Assembly: GCA_049116315.1 (NCBI GenBank)
Contig: JAGDZD010000015.1
Coordinates: forward strand, 1-64,000
Source: Thalassobius sp049116315
GTDB taxonomy: Bacteria; Pseudomonadota; Alphaproteobacteria; Rhodobacterales; Rhodobacteraceae
DNA length: 64,000 nt
Direction: 5' to 3'
Shown here: in pieces, positions 8,023 to 16,545 of the stretch
Numbering within the stretch: position 1 is the first letter of the stretch
Layout of the letters: each line of letters starts with the position of its first letter
Notes under the pieces: model-generated
The model's input: the letters and a program-made list of their open reading frames with translations, nothing else
Database searches by the model: none
What the model was told of the DNA's origin: nothing
Made by a program: the position numbers and the translations under genes

Positions 8023-8412
8023 CTACCGCGGCGTCTGCTGGGCAATGGGATTGTCCGCTTGCCGCCATGCTGCGAACCCACCTCTGAGGCTGACGCAGCG
8101 CAAGCCCATTTGCTGGGCCACTTGGGCCGCCAATAGCGAACGCCACCCCGAGGCACAATAAAAGACAAAGGTCTTATCCTCGGCAAACCAAGGTTTGTGA
8201 TAGGGGCTGTCGGGATCAATCCAGAATTCAAGCATGCCACGCGGGGCGCGTTTGGCGTTTGGGATCAACCCGTCGCGATCCAACTCTCGTGGGTCACGAA
8301 TGTCGACAAACACAAAGTCTGGATCATCCGCTTGGGCGGCGGCCGCATCGACTTCGATCGATGTGACCTCAGCCTCTGCGTTTGCAAGAAGTTCTTTATA
8401 CCCGACTGCCAT
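8023..8412 (-). CDS. Rhodanese-like sulfurtransferase
   Basis: A single-domain rhodanese of 129 residues with the active-site cysteine C86 in FYCASGWRS, preceded by VFVDIRDPRE and followed by LRGGFAAW, the usual C-terminal landmark. It moves sulfane sulfur between small molecules or proteins; the acceptor is unknown. The start ATG has GAGG five bases upstream. It lies 33 bases downstream of cysQ, another sulfur-metabolism gene, so they may share a transcript. Confidence 0.88.
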   Translation of the reverse strand: MAVGYKELLANAEAEVTSIEVDAAAAQADDPDFVFVDIRDPRELDRDGLIPNAKRAPRGMLEFWIDPDSPYHKPWFAEDKTFVFYCASGWRSLLAAQVAQQMGLRCVSLRGGFAAWRQADNPIAQQTPR

Positions 8413-8444
8413 CTCGACCTCGCGTGTTTGTTTTCAAGAAACCG

Positions 8445-9233
8445 TCAGTCAGGGCGCCCTGCCAAACGTTCGGTGATCTGACCATGCACCGAGGCCCCGG
8501 CCGCAACCACCCCTTTTAATTTGGGATGTGGGTTGTTGAACGTCAGCGCCGCACCGCGCGTGTCCGAAACGATCCCACCGGCTTCGCGGGTGATCAAATC
8601 CCCTGCGGCAATATCCCATTCCCAACTGTCACGCGTTGTCAGCATCGCATCATACCGTCCTTGCGCCACAAGGCTCATCCGATAGGCCAAAGAGGGACGG
8701 TACGCCTGTTTTACATCAGGCACGGCGCCTTCTTTCCAATGCATGGCTCGATAATTGGGAGAGGCCGCAAGCACCGAGGCTCCGGTCAACTCTACCCGGT
8801 CAGACACTTGGATAGGCGCGCCGTTCAAAAAGGCACCCTGCCCTTCAACGGCGGTGTAAAGACGATCAAGCAAGGGCAAGAACACCGCCGCCACTTTGAC
8901 CTGCCCATCTTCGGCAATCGCCAATGAATGGGCCCAGGTCTGCGCCCCTTCGATAAAGCTGCGGGTGCCATCCAACGGATCAATGATGAAGACATGCTTG
9001 CAGTTCAAACGTGCGGTGGTGTCGTCAGACTCTTCGGAGAGCCAGCCATAATCGGGGCGTGCCGTTGTCAGCTGTGCATGTAGCGCCTCGTTCACCGCAA
9101 GGTCGGCTTCGGTCACGGGGCCTTGATCTCCGGGTTTGTCCCAAGATTTTGCACCCGTTTTTGCATAGCCACAGGCGATGTCACCCGCTTCGCGCACCGC
9201 TGTGATCAGAAGGTCTAGATCAGGCGCCGGCAA
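8445..9233 (-). CDS. cysQ: 3'(2'),5'-bisphosphate nucleotidase (CysQ), inositol monophosphatase fold
   Basis: Removes the 3' phosphate from PAP/PAPS, relieving product inhibition in sulfate assimilation. 262 residues with the metal-binding motifs WLSEES, IDPLDGTRSF and WEWDIAAGDLI of the lithium-sensitive phosphatase family. The start is a TTG at 9231-9233: no ATG or GTG gives the expected N-terminus (PAPDLDLLITAVREAG), and GAAGGGA lies 7-9 bases upstream. The frame overlaps the end of pmbA by 14 bases. An inositol monophosphatase role cannot be fully excluded. Confidence 0.9.
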   Translation of the reverse strand: MPAPDLDLLITAVREAGDIACGYAKTGAKSWDKPGDQGPVTEADLAVNEALHAQLTTARPDYGWLSEESDDTTARLNCKHVFIIDPLDGTRSFIEGAQTWAHSLAIAEDGQVKVAAVFLPLLDRLYTAVEGQGAFLNGAPIQVSDRVELTGASVLAASPNYRAMHWKEGAVPDVKQAYRPSLAYRMSLVAQGRYDAMLTTRDSWEWDIAAGDLITREAGGIVSDTRGAALTFNNPHPKLKGVVAAGASVHGQITERLAGRPD

Positions 9234-10566
9234 GGGTCATCCCTTCGACCAAAAGCGAAGGCACAACACGCGATAGATGCAAGCGCGCGTCATTTGCAGG
9301 CACGATAGATTTCAGCATATCGCGCAAATTGCCCGCAATGGTGCATTCGTTCACGGGGTATTGCAGTTCACCATTTTCAACCCAAAACCCGCTGGCGCCA
9401 CGCGAATAGTCGCCTGTGTTCGGGTTGATGGTTGACCCGATCATCGATGTGACCAACAGGCCCGTGCCCATGTCGCGCAGCAAATCAGCCCGGCTTTGTT
9501 GACCTTGGCTGAGGGCCACATTCCACGGGCTCGGCGACGGAGGCGCTGAGGTGCCGCGGGTGGCGTTCCCAGTGGATTCCATACCCAACTTGCGGGCCGT
9601 GGCCAAATCCAACGTCCACCCCGTCAAAACGCCATCTTCGACGATTTCGCGACGCGCGGTGGCCAGACCTTCGGCATCAAAGGGGCGCGATCCATTGGCA
9701 CGTGGGCGCAGAGGATCCTCAACCAGGGACATGCCCTTGGGCAGCACCTGTTGCCCGTTGGCGTCCAGCAGCCAAGAAGAGCCGCGCGCAATTGCGGTGC
9801 CGTTGATCGCCGCCAGAAGATGGCCCACCAAAGACGACGAAATGCGTTCGTCAAACAACACCGGATAGCTTCCGGTCTGAGGTTTACGCGCGCCCACGCG
9901 TTCTAAGGTGCGCGCCGCAGCGGTTGCGCCGATCTCTTCGGGGCTGCGCAAATCCGATTGGAAAATACGCATGTCCCCATCATGGTCACGCTCCATATCG
10001 GTGCCGGTGCCAGCAATGGCGACGCAGCTGATGGCGCGGTCTGTACGTTCGTAGGATCCTGCAAAGCCATTGCTGGCCGCCAAATAGACATCGCGCTTGC
10101 CATAGGCCGCAGTGGCCGACTGAACCTGTGTGATGCCCTCAACCGCTTGCGCCGCAGCTTCGGCGCGGCTGGCATCATTTTGCAGGGCTTCTGGATTGGG
10201 TTCTGCGGTTGGATCGGACAATTCCAACGCCTCAATATCCCATGGTTTGGCCAGCTGTTCGGGATCTGCCAACCCAATAAAGGGATCTTCGGGGGCTTCT
10301 TTGGCCATCGCAACAGCCCGCTCTGCCATCGCAATCAGCGTTTCTGGGTTGGTATCTGACGAAGAGACATTGGCTTGGCGCTGACCAATGAACACCCGCA
10401 ACCCAATATCCGTACCCTCAGAGCGTTCCGCCTGTTCTAGGGCGCCGTTGCGCACATCCACCGAAATCGAGGTGCCCGCGATGGCCAAAGCATCCGCAGA
10501 TTCTGCGCCGGCATTTTTGGCGGCTTTCAAAAGAGCTTGGGTCAATTCCGAGAGGGGCTGTGTCAT
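9220..10566 (-). CDS. pmbA: TldD/PmbA-family protein, PmbA (TldE) subunit
   Basis: The non-catalytic partner type of the TldD/TldE metalloprotease, which processes modified peptides and helps degrade CcdA-like antitoxins. 448 residues. The sequence shows the PmbA layout: NGALEQAERSEGTDIGLRVF near the N-terminus, LAASNGFAGSYERT, and the C-terminal GASGFWVENGELQYPVNECTIAGN landmark. It lacks the HExxxH metal site of TldD, and tldD is not in this window. The ATG at 10566 gives the usual start; an in-frame TTG at 10581 is less likely. Overlaps cysQ at its 3' end. Confidence 0.92.
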   Translation of the reverse strand: MTQPLSELTQALLKAAKNAGAESADALAIAGTSISVDVRNGALEQAERSEGTDIGLRVFIGQRQANVSSSDTNPETLIAMAERAVAMAKEAPEDPFIGLADPEQLAKPWDIEALELSDPTAEPNPEALQNDASRAEAAAQAVEGITQVQSATAAYGKRDVYLAASNGFAGSYERTDRAISCVAIAGTGTDMERDHDGDMRIFQSDLRSPEEIGATAAARTLERVGARKPQTGSYPVLFDERISSSLVGHLLAAINGTAIARGSSWLLDANGQQVLPKGMSLVEDPLRPRANGSRPFDAEGLATARREIVEDGVLTGWTLDLATARKLGMESTGNATRGTSAPPSPSPWNVALSQGQQSRADLLRDMGTGLLVTSMIGSTINPNTGDYSRGASGFWVENGELQYPVNECTIAGNLRDMLKSIVPANDARLHLSRVVPSLLVEGMTLAGA

Positions 10567-10633
10567 GGGTATCCGATACAATTTTGGCTAAAGCACAGGT
10601 AAACCGCAGCGCCTATTGGCGCAAGCATGGAAA

Positions 10634-10668
10634 GAAAACAGGGCCTGTGGCTAATGCCAAGGCCCTGT
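10634..10668 (-). terminator. Intrinsic terminator of the DUF2125 gene
   Basis: Arms ACAGGGCCT (10638-10646) and AGGCCCTGT (10660-10668) enclose a second stem TGGC/GCCA; an AAAGAAAA stretch on the left becomes TTTTCTTT after the hairpin on the minus strand. It sits 20 bases after the DUF2125 stop codon. Confidence 0.8.
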
Positions 10669-10688
10669 CATTGGTACATGTCTTGCGC

Positions 10689-12206
10689 TTATTTCAGGCG
10701 CTGACCATTGGCCATGATTTGACCTTCAGGTGTGAACTCAATGGTCGACTTCAGATCATCCGGACCATTTGGCACCGAGAACATACCGACCATCATGCGA
10801 ACACCCATGGCTTCTTGTTCTGGGACAAAACCCATCGCGATCAACTTGTCCAACAGCGCATTTCCGCCAATCAACGCAAGATTCACAGCGCCTTCGGGCC
10901 GTGGAAATCCGTCAAAGGTTTCGGTGTCGGTGTTGTCAAACGTCACGGCGCCATCGCCGGTCAACTCTGCACCAGCCGCACTGAGCTTCAACTCGTTCAG
11001 GTCCAGTGCGTGAATTTCAGCCGGCTCGTCACCAATCATTGCCATGGCCTCGGTGTCCATCAAGTTCGCCAGCATTTTCACTTTGCCAGACAGATCGACA
11101 ATCAATGTTGCAGGATCGCGTGGCAACTGACCAACCGGATCAAACAGACCCCAGATCATGTCTGGGAATGTGAAATCAGCCAGCGTCACACCAAATGTGA
11201 AGTCTTGCGGCTCTTCTGATTCAGCAACCGGGATCGCCAAGTCAAAGCCAGCTTCGGACAAGCCAATCTGAACTGGGAAGGGGAAATCTGCGGTGGTGGC
11301 TTCTGCAGAGACATCTTTAACCGTCAGGCCATACCGGATTTCGGAGCGGTCCATCGCAAAGCTTAAAGCGCCACCTGCCGACGAGCTCTGAGCTGTAAAG
11401 TCCTCATCGCCACCCTGCATGCTGGTTTCGCTTGCGCCAGCGGTATATTCAATCGAGCCCGAGGCGGCAAAACCATCCGCCAATGCGGCTGTCAAATCTT
11501 CTGGATCAAAGTTTGTAGGGACCACACCTGTACCGGACGCCACCAAACCACTGAGGTCACCTTTGAGAACGAACCGTTCGTCTGAACCATCTGGATCAAC
11601 CACATCGACAAGATACTGCAATTTGTCGGCTGCAAAGCTGCGGCTGCCTGAAATCAGATCAGTCCCTTCCAGCACGCTGGTGCCATGGACATTGTTCATT
11701 GAAATGCTGACATCGCCGATTTCCGTGATCTCTCCGTCAATTTCCAAAGCGCCGAGTGCCATTTCCATGGCCGCTGCGGAAAACGTATAGGTCATGGCAT
11801 CAGCAGATCCAGAGACCACGATATCCAACCCAGAGGTGTTATAGTTGACCTCAGCCTTGATATCTTCATCAAGATCATCCGCCATGTCGACATCGATATC
11901 CATCGTCATCACAGAAGGCATGCTGAGCGTGACCGTACCGTCGCCATTGTCCCGCAAGCTCAGATCAACACCGCTGACCTGCACTTTGCCTGCAGATTCG
12001 CTCATTTCAACGACCAAGGACATGTTTGTGATGTTGAGATCTTTGCCGGCTTTTTGTTCGGTGGCGGTGATTTCATATCCAACATTTTCAAAGGTGGATT
12101 TGTATTTTTCCCATACCTGAGCCGGGGTGACGTCAGCAGATACCGCAGAGGCGCTGCCGAGAAGTGCCACCAAAAGCGGAGTTTTAAAAGATATAAGATT
12201 AGTCAT
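10689..12206 (-). CDS. DUF2125 exported protein
   Basis: A 505-residue protein with an N-terminal signal peptide (hydrophobic SFKTPLLVALLGSASAVSA, likely cut after ADV-type Ala). The body is rich in beta strands, Asp, Ser and Thr, and poor in Cys, as in DUF2125, a family of periplasmic or outer-membrane-facing proteins remotely like YdgA. The repeated pattern of short amphipathic strands suggests an elongated beta structure. The ATG at 12206 follows GGAAGG with 7-base spacing. Function unknown. It is transcribed alone and ends at its own terminator. Confidence 0.8.
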   Translation of the reverse strand: MTNLISFKTPLLVALLGSASAVSADVTPAQVWEKYKSTFENVGYEITATEQKAGKDLNITNMSLVVEMSESAGKVQVSGVDLSLRDNGDGTVTLSMPSVMTMDIDVDMADDLDEDIKAEVNYNTSGLDIVVSGSADAMTYTFSAAAMEMALGALEIDGEITEIGDVSISMNNVHGTSVLEGTDLISGSRSFAADKLQYLVDVVDPDGSDERFVLKGDLSGLVASGTGVVPTNFDPEDLTAALADGFAASGSIEYTAGASETSMQGGDEDFTAQSSSAGGALSFAMDRSEIRYGLTVKDVSAEATTADFPFPVQIGLSEAGFDLAIPVAESEEPQDFTFGVTLADFTFPDMIWGLFDPVGQLPRDPATLIVDLSGKVKMLANLMDTEAMAMIGDEPAEIHALDLNELKLSAAGAELTGDGAVTFDNTDTETFDGFPRPEGAVNLALIGGNALLDKLIAMGFVPEQEAMGVRMMVGMFSVPNGPDDLKSTIEFTPEGQIMANGQRLK

Positions 12207-12329
12207 CAAAGAACCTTCCGTTAAAAATTGTGGCCAATTTCAAGTCTCTGATCGTCCGAGTCAACGGGCAACAGGCTAGACCCAACGCAAATGGCAGTTT
12301 ACCACAAAATGACACAAGAGGAGATAGGT

Positions 12330-13076
12330 ATGACAACTGTAAAAGGGAAGACCGTTTTGATCACCGGGGCCAGCCGCGGGATCGGAAAGGCGGCTGCACG
12401 CCTATTTTCCAAGAAAGGCGCTCACGTAATTTTGATGGCACGCAGCACAAAAACAATCGACTCTCTGGCCTCAGAGATCGGTGGATTGGCCATCGCGGGG
12501 GATGTCGCGGACTATCAAACCATGTCCGATGCCGTGCAAACCATCGTCGAAAAATTTGGCACCATCGACATCCTGATCAACAATGCCGGCGCCATTGAAC
12601 CCATCGCCTCGCTGTCTGACGTGGACCCAGACGCCTGGGCGCAGGTCATCGATATCAACCTTAAGGGTGTGTTCAATGGGATGCGCGCCGTGATGCCAGA
12701 GATGATCAAAGCTGGATCCGGCACCATCATCACCATCAGCTCTGGCGCGGCGCATAGCGCCCTAGAAGGGTGGAGCGCTTATTGCAGCTCCAAAGCGGGC
12801 GCGGCGATGCTGACCTCTTGCGCGGATCTGGAAGGGCGCGAACAGGGGCTGCGCGTGATGGGATTGTCGCCGGGCACCGTCGCGACACAGATGCAACGCG
12901 ACATCAAAGCCAGCGGTGTGAATCCGGTTTCGCAATTGAATTGGGAAGATCATGTCCCCGCCGAATGGCCCGCAGAATGTCTGTTGTGGATGTGCGGACC
13001 GGCTGGTGACACGCTGGTTGGACAAGAGATTTCGCTGCGCGATGAAGCCGTGCGCCGCGCGGTGGGACTTATATGA
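12330..13076 (+). CDS. SDR-family oxidoreductase
   Basis: Short-chain dehydrogenase/reductase of 248 residues. Cofactor motif TGASRGIG near residues 12-19, NNAGAI, the catalytic Ser in ISSGAAHS, and Y151-x3-K155 (YCSSK). A C-terminal WMCGPAGDTLVGQEISL segment fits the family. GAGGAGAT lies upstream of ATG 12330; an earlier in-frame start at 12291 lacks a ribosome site. The stop overlaps the next start (ATGA at 13073), pairing it with a crotonase. The substrate is unknown; the neighbour suggests an acyl-CoA or related carbonyl compound. Confidence 0.88.
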   Translation: MTTVKGKTVLITGASRGIGKAAARLFSKKGAHVILMARSTKTIDSLASEIGGLAIAGDVADYQTMSDAVQTIVEKFGTIDILINNAGAIEPIASLSDVDPDAWAQVIDINLKGVFNGMRAVMPEMIKAGSGTIITISSGAAHSALEGWSAYCSSKAGAAMLTSCADLEGREQGLRVMGLSPGTVATQMQRDIKASGVNPVSQLNWEDHVPAEWPAECLLWMCGPAGDTLVGQEISLRDEAVRRAVGLI

Positions 13077-13681
13077 TTGAGCTGACCAAAGAGGGTGGCT
13101 TGTGGATTGCCACCCTCAACCGCCCCGAAAAGGCCAACGCTTTGACCCACGACATGTTGCAAGACCTTTGTGACATTGCGCTTAACGCCCAACAGGCCAA
13201 GGCGCTGATCCTAACGGGCAGCGGCAAAGTCTTTAGTGCCGGGGCTGACTTAGAGGCCGCCAAAGCTGGGCTTGCGGTGTCACCGCTGTGGGAACAGCTG
13301 TCACAGGCCATTGCCGCCCTGCCGGGTTTGACCATCGCGGCGCTGAACGGCACCTTGGCGGGTGGGGCAATGGGCATGGCGTTGGCCTGTGATCTGCGGA
13401 TCTGCGTGCCCGGAGCAAAATTCTTTTATCCGGTGATGAAACTGGGGTACTTGCCGCAGCCCTCGGATCCCAAACGCATGTCAGCGCTGATCGGCCCGGC
13501 CCGCACCAAGATGATCTTGATGGCCGGACAGAAACTGCAGGCGCAAGAGGCCCTGCGCTATGGGTTGGTGGATCGCATCGTCGAAGAGGATGTGCTGGGC
13601 GCGGCGCGCCAGCTGTGTACAGATGTTTTGGCGGCCAAACCCGGACTGGCCCGTGAGATCAAAGCCATGTGTGTTTCATAG
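13073..13681 (+). CDS. Enoyl-CoA hydratase/isomerase-family (crotonase) protein, short
   Basis: Crotonase-fold protein of 202 residues, shorter than the usual 255-265. The oxyanion-hole segments are present (VFSAGADL and LAGGAMGMALACD). Both glutamates that catalyse hydration in enoyl-CoA hydratase are missing: the first position aligns with Gly/Met in GGAMGM, and the PE position of the second reads PV in FYPVMKLG. Hydratase activity is therefore doubtful; an isomerase, hydrolase or acyl-CoA-binding role is possible. The C-terminal trimerisation helices are reduced. It is translationally coupled to the SDR upstream. Confidence 0.85.
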   Translation: MIELTKEGGLWIATLNRPEKANALTHDMLQDLCDIALNAQQAKALILTGSGKVFSAGADLEAAKAGLAVSPLWEQLSQAIAALPGLTIAALNGTLAGGAMGMALACDLRICVPGAKFFYPVMKLGYLPQPSDPKRMSALIGPARTKMILMAGQKLQAQEALRYGLVDRIVEEDVLGAARQLCTDVLAAKPGLAREIKAMCVS

Positions 13682-13694
13682 TAGATCCCACGGA

Positions 13695-13712
13695 GCGCGC
13701 CGCATGGCGCGC
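13695..13712. repeat. GC-rich hairpin after the crotonase gene
   Basis: Perfect arms GCGCGCC (13695-13701) and GGCGCGC (13706-13712) with a GCAT loop, 14 bases beyond the stop codon. There is no T run, so it may be a weak or Rho-assisted terminator or simply protect the 3' end. Confidence 0.4.
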
Positions 13713-13889
13713 CCACTTCATCTCATCCTTGACCTGTGGTCTGCGTCTTCGGCGCAATTGGCCCCGTGCCACGTAAATCGCCTGTTTTTCTTAAAGGAAA
13801 ACACTTTGGCTGTCGGGTAATGCTTGTTTCGCCACAGAACTCACGGCAAGAGACTGTCATGCATTTCGATTTGCGCAAAGGGCACCCAA

Positions 13890-15227
13890 ATGGAATTTAA
13901 TCTGGCGGATCAACCAGCAATCATCCAACAGGCCGTTGGCTATGTCCTGCAGGGTTGGGATCTGGCGCAGGGTTGGTTGCTAAGCCCTGTTGCGTGGTCG
14001 CAGTTTGGATTGTTGGTGGTGGCTTGGTTCGCCGCCAAGTTTGCGAACAAACGCTTGCAGCCTTTGCTGACCCGCTGGCTCAGCCCTGATCCAGAACAAA
14101 CCGGCGCCATTGCCAAGACCCGCCTGTTCATTCGCCAATTTCTGCCGCTGCTGTTGCCGCTTTTGGCGTTTGTCTTTACCGCCGTTGGCGAAGGCGTGGT
14201 GCGGTCGATCTTTGATTCTGGGGCGGTCATTGCCTTTGGGAAGCGCATCTTCCTGCTGGTCGCGATCCGCGCCATGGTGCGCGATATCATCAGTGATGGG
14301 TTCTTTCAGCTTTTGGGGCGCTACCTATTGGTGCCGATTGCGGCGATTCATGCGGTTGGTTTGTTGCCCGTTGTCACCGTAAAGCTGAGCGAAACAATTG
14401 TGCCATTGGGCAATTTGTCATTCTCTTTGCTTGATCTGTTGCGATTTGTGATCGTGGGTGGCGCGATTTTCTGGCTGGGACGTTGGTCAAATGATCAATC
14501 CGCAAGCCTGATCCGCAAGCAAGATGAGATGCGTCCGGCAACCCGCCAATTGGCAGAAAAAGCCGCTGAAATCTCGATCTTTGGCCTCGCCTTCTTGATC
14601 TTCATGAACATCATGGGGATTCCTCTGACCTCATTGGCGGTTTTGACCGGTGCTGTCGGTGTGGGTCTTGGTTTTGGTCTGCAAAAAATCGCGTCGAACT
14701 TCATTTCTGGTGTCATCCTTTTGCTTGAGGGGCAGGCGAGCGTTGGCGACTTTGTGGAACTGGACGGTGGCGAAGCGGGCACAATTGTGAAAATGACGGC
14801 GCGCGCGGCAATTCTGGAAACCTTTGATGGGCGTTGGATTGTGGTGCCCAACGAAGATTTCATCACCACGCGTGTTGTGAACTACTCTGACAGCGGTTCG
14901 GCCAACCGCTATGAAGCACCGTTTTCAGTCAGCTACGACACCGATATCAACAAGGTGCCAGAGATCATCGAAACCGCTGTGGCCAAGTTGGATTTTGTAC
15001 TGACCGATCCAATTGGCCCCGATTGTGAGCTGCGCGAATTTGGTGACAGCGGTGTGAACTTTGCCTTGGAGTTCTGGGTGAACGGGATCGATGACGGGCA
15101 AAACAAATATACGCCCAAAGTGCTGTTTGCGATTTGGAACGCGCTTAAGGACAATGGGATTGAGATCCCCTATCCGCATCAGGTGGTCGAAATCAAAGGC
15201 CCCATTCACACCAGAACCCGAGGCTAA
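13890..15227 (+). CDS. MscS-family mechanosensitive ion channel
   Basis: Inner-membrane channel of 445 residues that releases solutes on hypo-osmotic shock. Several hydrophobic helices (about residues 30-50, 75-100, 115-135, 150-175, 190-210) precede the pore helix, whose Gly/Ala-rich sequence AVLTGAVGVGLGFGLQKIASNFISG is the MscS TM3 signature. The soluble vestibule follows (GDFVELDGGEAGTIVKMTARA and the VVPNEDFITTRVVNYS beta domain). I chose ATG 13890, with AAAGGG 8 bases upstream, over an open-frame start at 13824. The N-terminal extension makes it larger than E. coli MscS. Confidence 0.92.
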   Translation: MEFNLADQPAIIQQAVGYVLQGWDLAQGWLLSPVAWSQFGLLVVAWFAAKFANKRLQPLLTRWLSPDPEQTGAIAKTRLFIRQFLPLLLPLLAFVFTAVGEGVVRSIFDSGAVIAFGKRIFLLVAIRAMVRDIISDGFFQLLGRYLLVPIAAIHAVGLLPVVTVKLSETIVPLGNLSFSLLDLLRFVIVGGAIFWLGRWSNDQSASLIRKQDEMRPATRQLAEKAAEISIFGLAFLIFMNIMGIPLTSLAVLTGAVGVGLGFGLQKIASNFISGVILLLEGQASVGDFVELDGGEAGTIVKMTARAAILETFDGRWIVVPNEDFITTRVVNYSDSGSANRYEAPFSVSYDTDINKVPEIIETAVAKLDFVLTDPIGPDCELREFGDSGVNFALEFWVNGIDDGQNKYTPKVLFAIWNALKDNGIEIPYPHQVVEIKGPIHTRTRG

Positions 15228-15230
15228 CCC

Positions 15231-16400
15231 ATGACCCAAGAACCATATGCGTTGGTGATCGGCGCAGGGCCCGCGGGATTGATGGCCGCCGATGCTTTGG
15301 CACAGGCGGGTCACGCTGTGGTGGTGGTCGAAGCCAAGCCAAGCGTCGGACGCAAACTGTTGATGGCGGGAAAATCGGGTCTGAACCTGACCAAAGCCGA
15401 GCCATTTGAGGCGTTCATAAAGGCCTATGCCGAAGCAGCGCCAAATCTGGAACCGATGTTGCGCCAGTTTGGGCCAGATCAGGTTCAGCAATGGGCCGTT
15501 GAACTGGGACAAGAGGTCTTTACCGGAAGTTCGGGCCGGGTTTTCCCCAAATCGATGAAGGCCTCGCCCTTGTTGCGCGCTTGGTTGGCCCAACTGGCGA
15601 CGTTGGGCGTTGAAATTCGCCCCCGCTGGCGTTGGGTTGGCTGGCAAGACGGGTTGCAATTTGAAACACCCGACGGCCCGCAAACCCTGCGGCCAGAGGT
15701 CTGTGTTTTGGCCTGTGGTGGGTCCAGTTGGGCACGACTTGGCTCTGACGGGGCGTGGGCCTCTTTGGTCGATGCCGAGGCCAAAGCCCCGTTTCAACCC
15801 GCCAACATGGGGTTTGAGGTTCAATGGTCTGACCACATGCGCCCCTTCTTTGGCCAGCCGCTTAAGAATGTCACCTTGACGGCTGGCGACCAAACGGTTC
15901 GCGCCGAATGTGTCATCTCTGAACGCGGCATCGAAGGAGGTGGCATCTATGCAGTCTCGCGCGCACTGCGCGATGGTTCACAGCTGCACATTGATCTGGT
16001 GCCAGACCGCACCGCCGAGGACATCCGCCAAAAAATGGCACAGGTTGGACGCAAGCAAAGCCTGACAAATCGGCTGCGCAAAGGCGCCCGCCTTGACCCG
16101 CTGAAAACGGCCTTGTTGATGGAATTTGCACGCCCCTTGCCCCCGGATCCGGTAGAGGTGATCAAAAACCTTCCGCTGACGCTGACCGCGCCGCGCCCCA
16201 TTGACGAGGCAATTTCCACAGCGGGCGGTCTGCGCTTTGATGCCCTCGATGACCAACTGATGATGTCTAAAACACCCGGTGTCTTTGCCGCGGGTGAAAT
16301 GCTGGATTGGGAAGCCCCAACGGGGGGATATCTGCTGACGGCCTGTCTGGCGACCGGGCTTTGGGCAGGGCAAGCAGCGGCAAGGTATTTGGCAAAATAA
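15231..16400 (+). CDS. HI0933-like NAD(P)/FAD-dependent flavoprotein
   Basis: A 389-residue flavoprotein of the HI0933/BaiN family. The N-terminal FAD dinucleotide motif is GAGPAGLMAADALAQAG, followed by GRKLLMAGKSGLNLTK, a landmark of the group, and FTGSSGRVFPK. The C-terminal STAGGLRFDAL and FAAGEMLDWEAPTGGYLLTACLATG hold the second FAD contact. The physiological substrate of this group is unsettled. GAGG precedes the ATG; the gene follows the MscS stop by three bases, so they are probably cotranscribed. Confidence 0.9.
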   Translation: MTQEPYALVIGAGPAGLMAADALAQAGHAVVVVEAKPSVGRKLLMAGKSGLNLTKAEPFEAFIKAYAEAAPNLEPMLRQFGPDQVQQWAVELGQEVFTGSSGRVFPKSMKASPLLRAWLAQLATLGVEIRPRWRWVGWQDGLQFETPDGPQTLRPEVCVLACGGSSWARLGSDGAWASLVDAEAKAPFQPANMGFEVQWSDHMRPFFGQPLKNVTLTAGDQTVRAECVISERGIEGGGIYAVSRALRDGSQLHIDLVPDRTAEDIRQKMAQVGRKQSLTNRLRKGARLDPLKTALLMEFARPLPPDPVEVIKNLPLTLTAPRPIDEAISTAGGLRFDALDDQLMMSKTPGVFAAGEMLDWEAPTGGYLLTACLATGLWAGQAAARYLAK

Positions 16401-16545
16401 CACAGCGGTCCGGCGAACCGATGCTGCGGGCCAGATGCTTGGTGACATTGGCCTGCCTTCTGGTACTGCTACAGATACGGACCGCATATTCCTGTGGCGG
16501 ACCGATGCTCACCTGTCACTGACGTACGGTCTATTGAGGTTCACT

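Noticed and set aside
12291..12329. Longer N-terminus for the SDR
   Set aside because: The strong GAGGAGAT site points to ATG 12330, and the extra residues do not fit the SDR fold.
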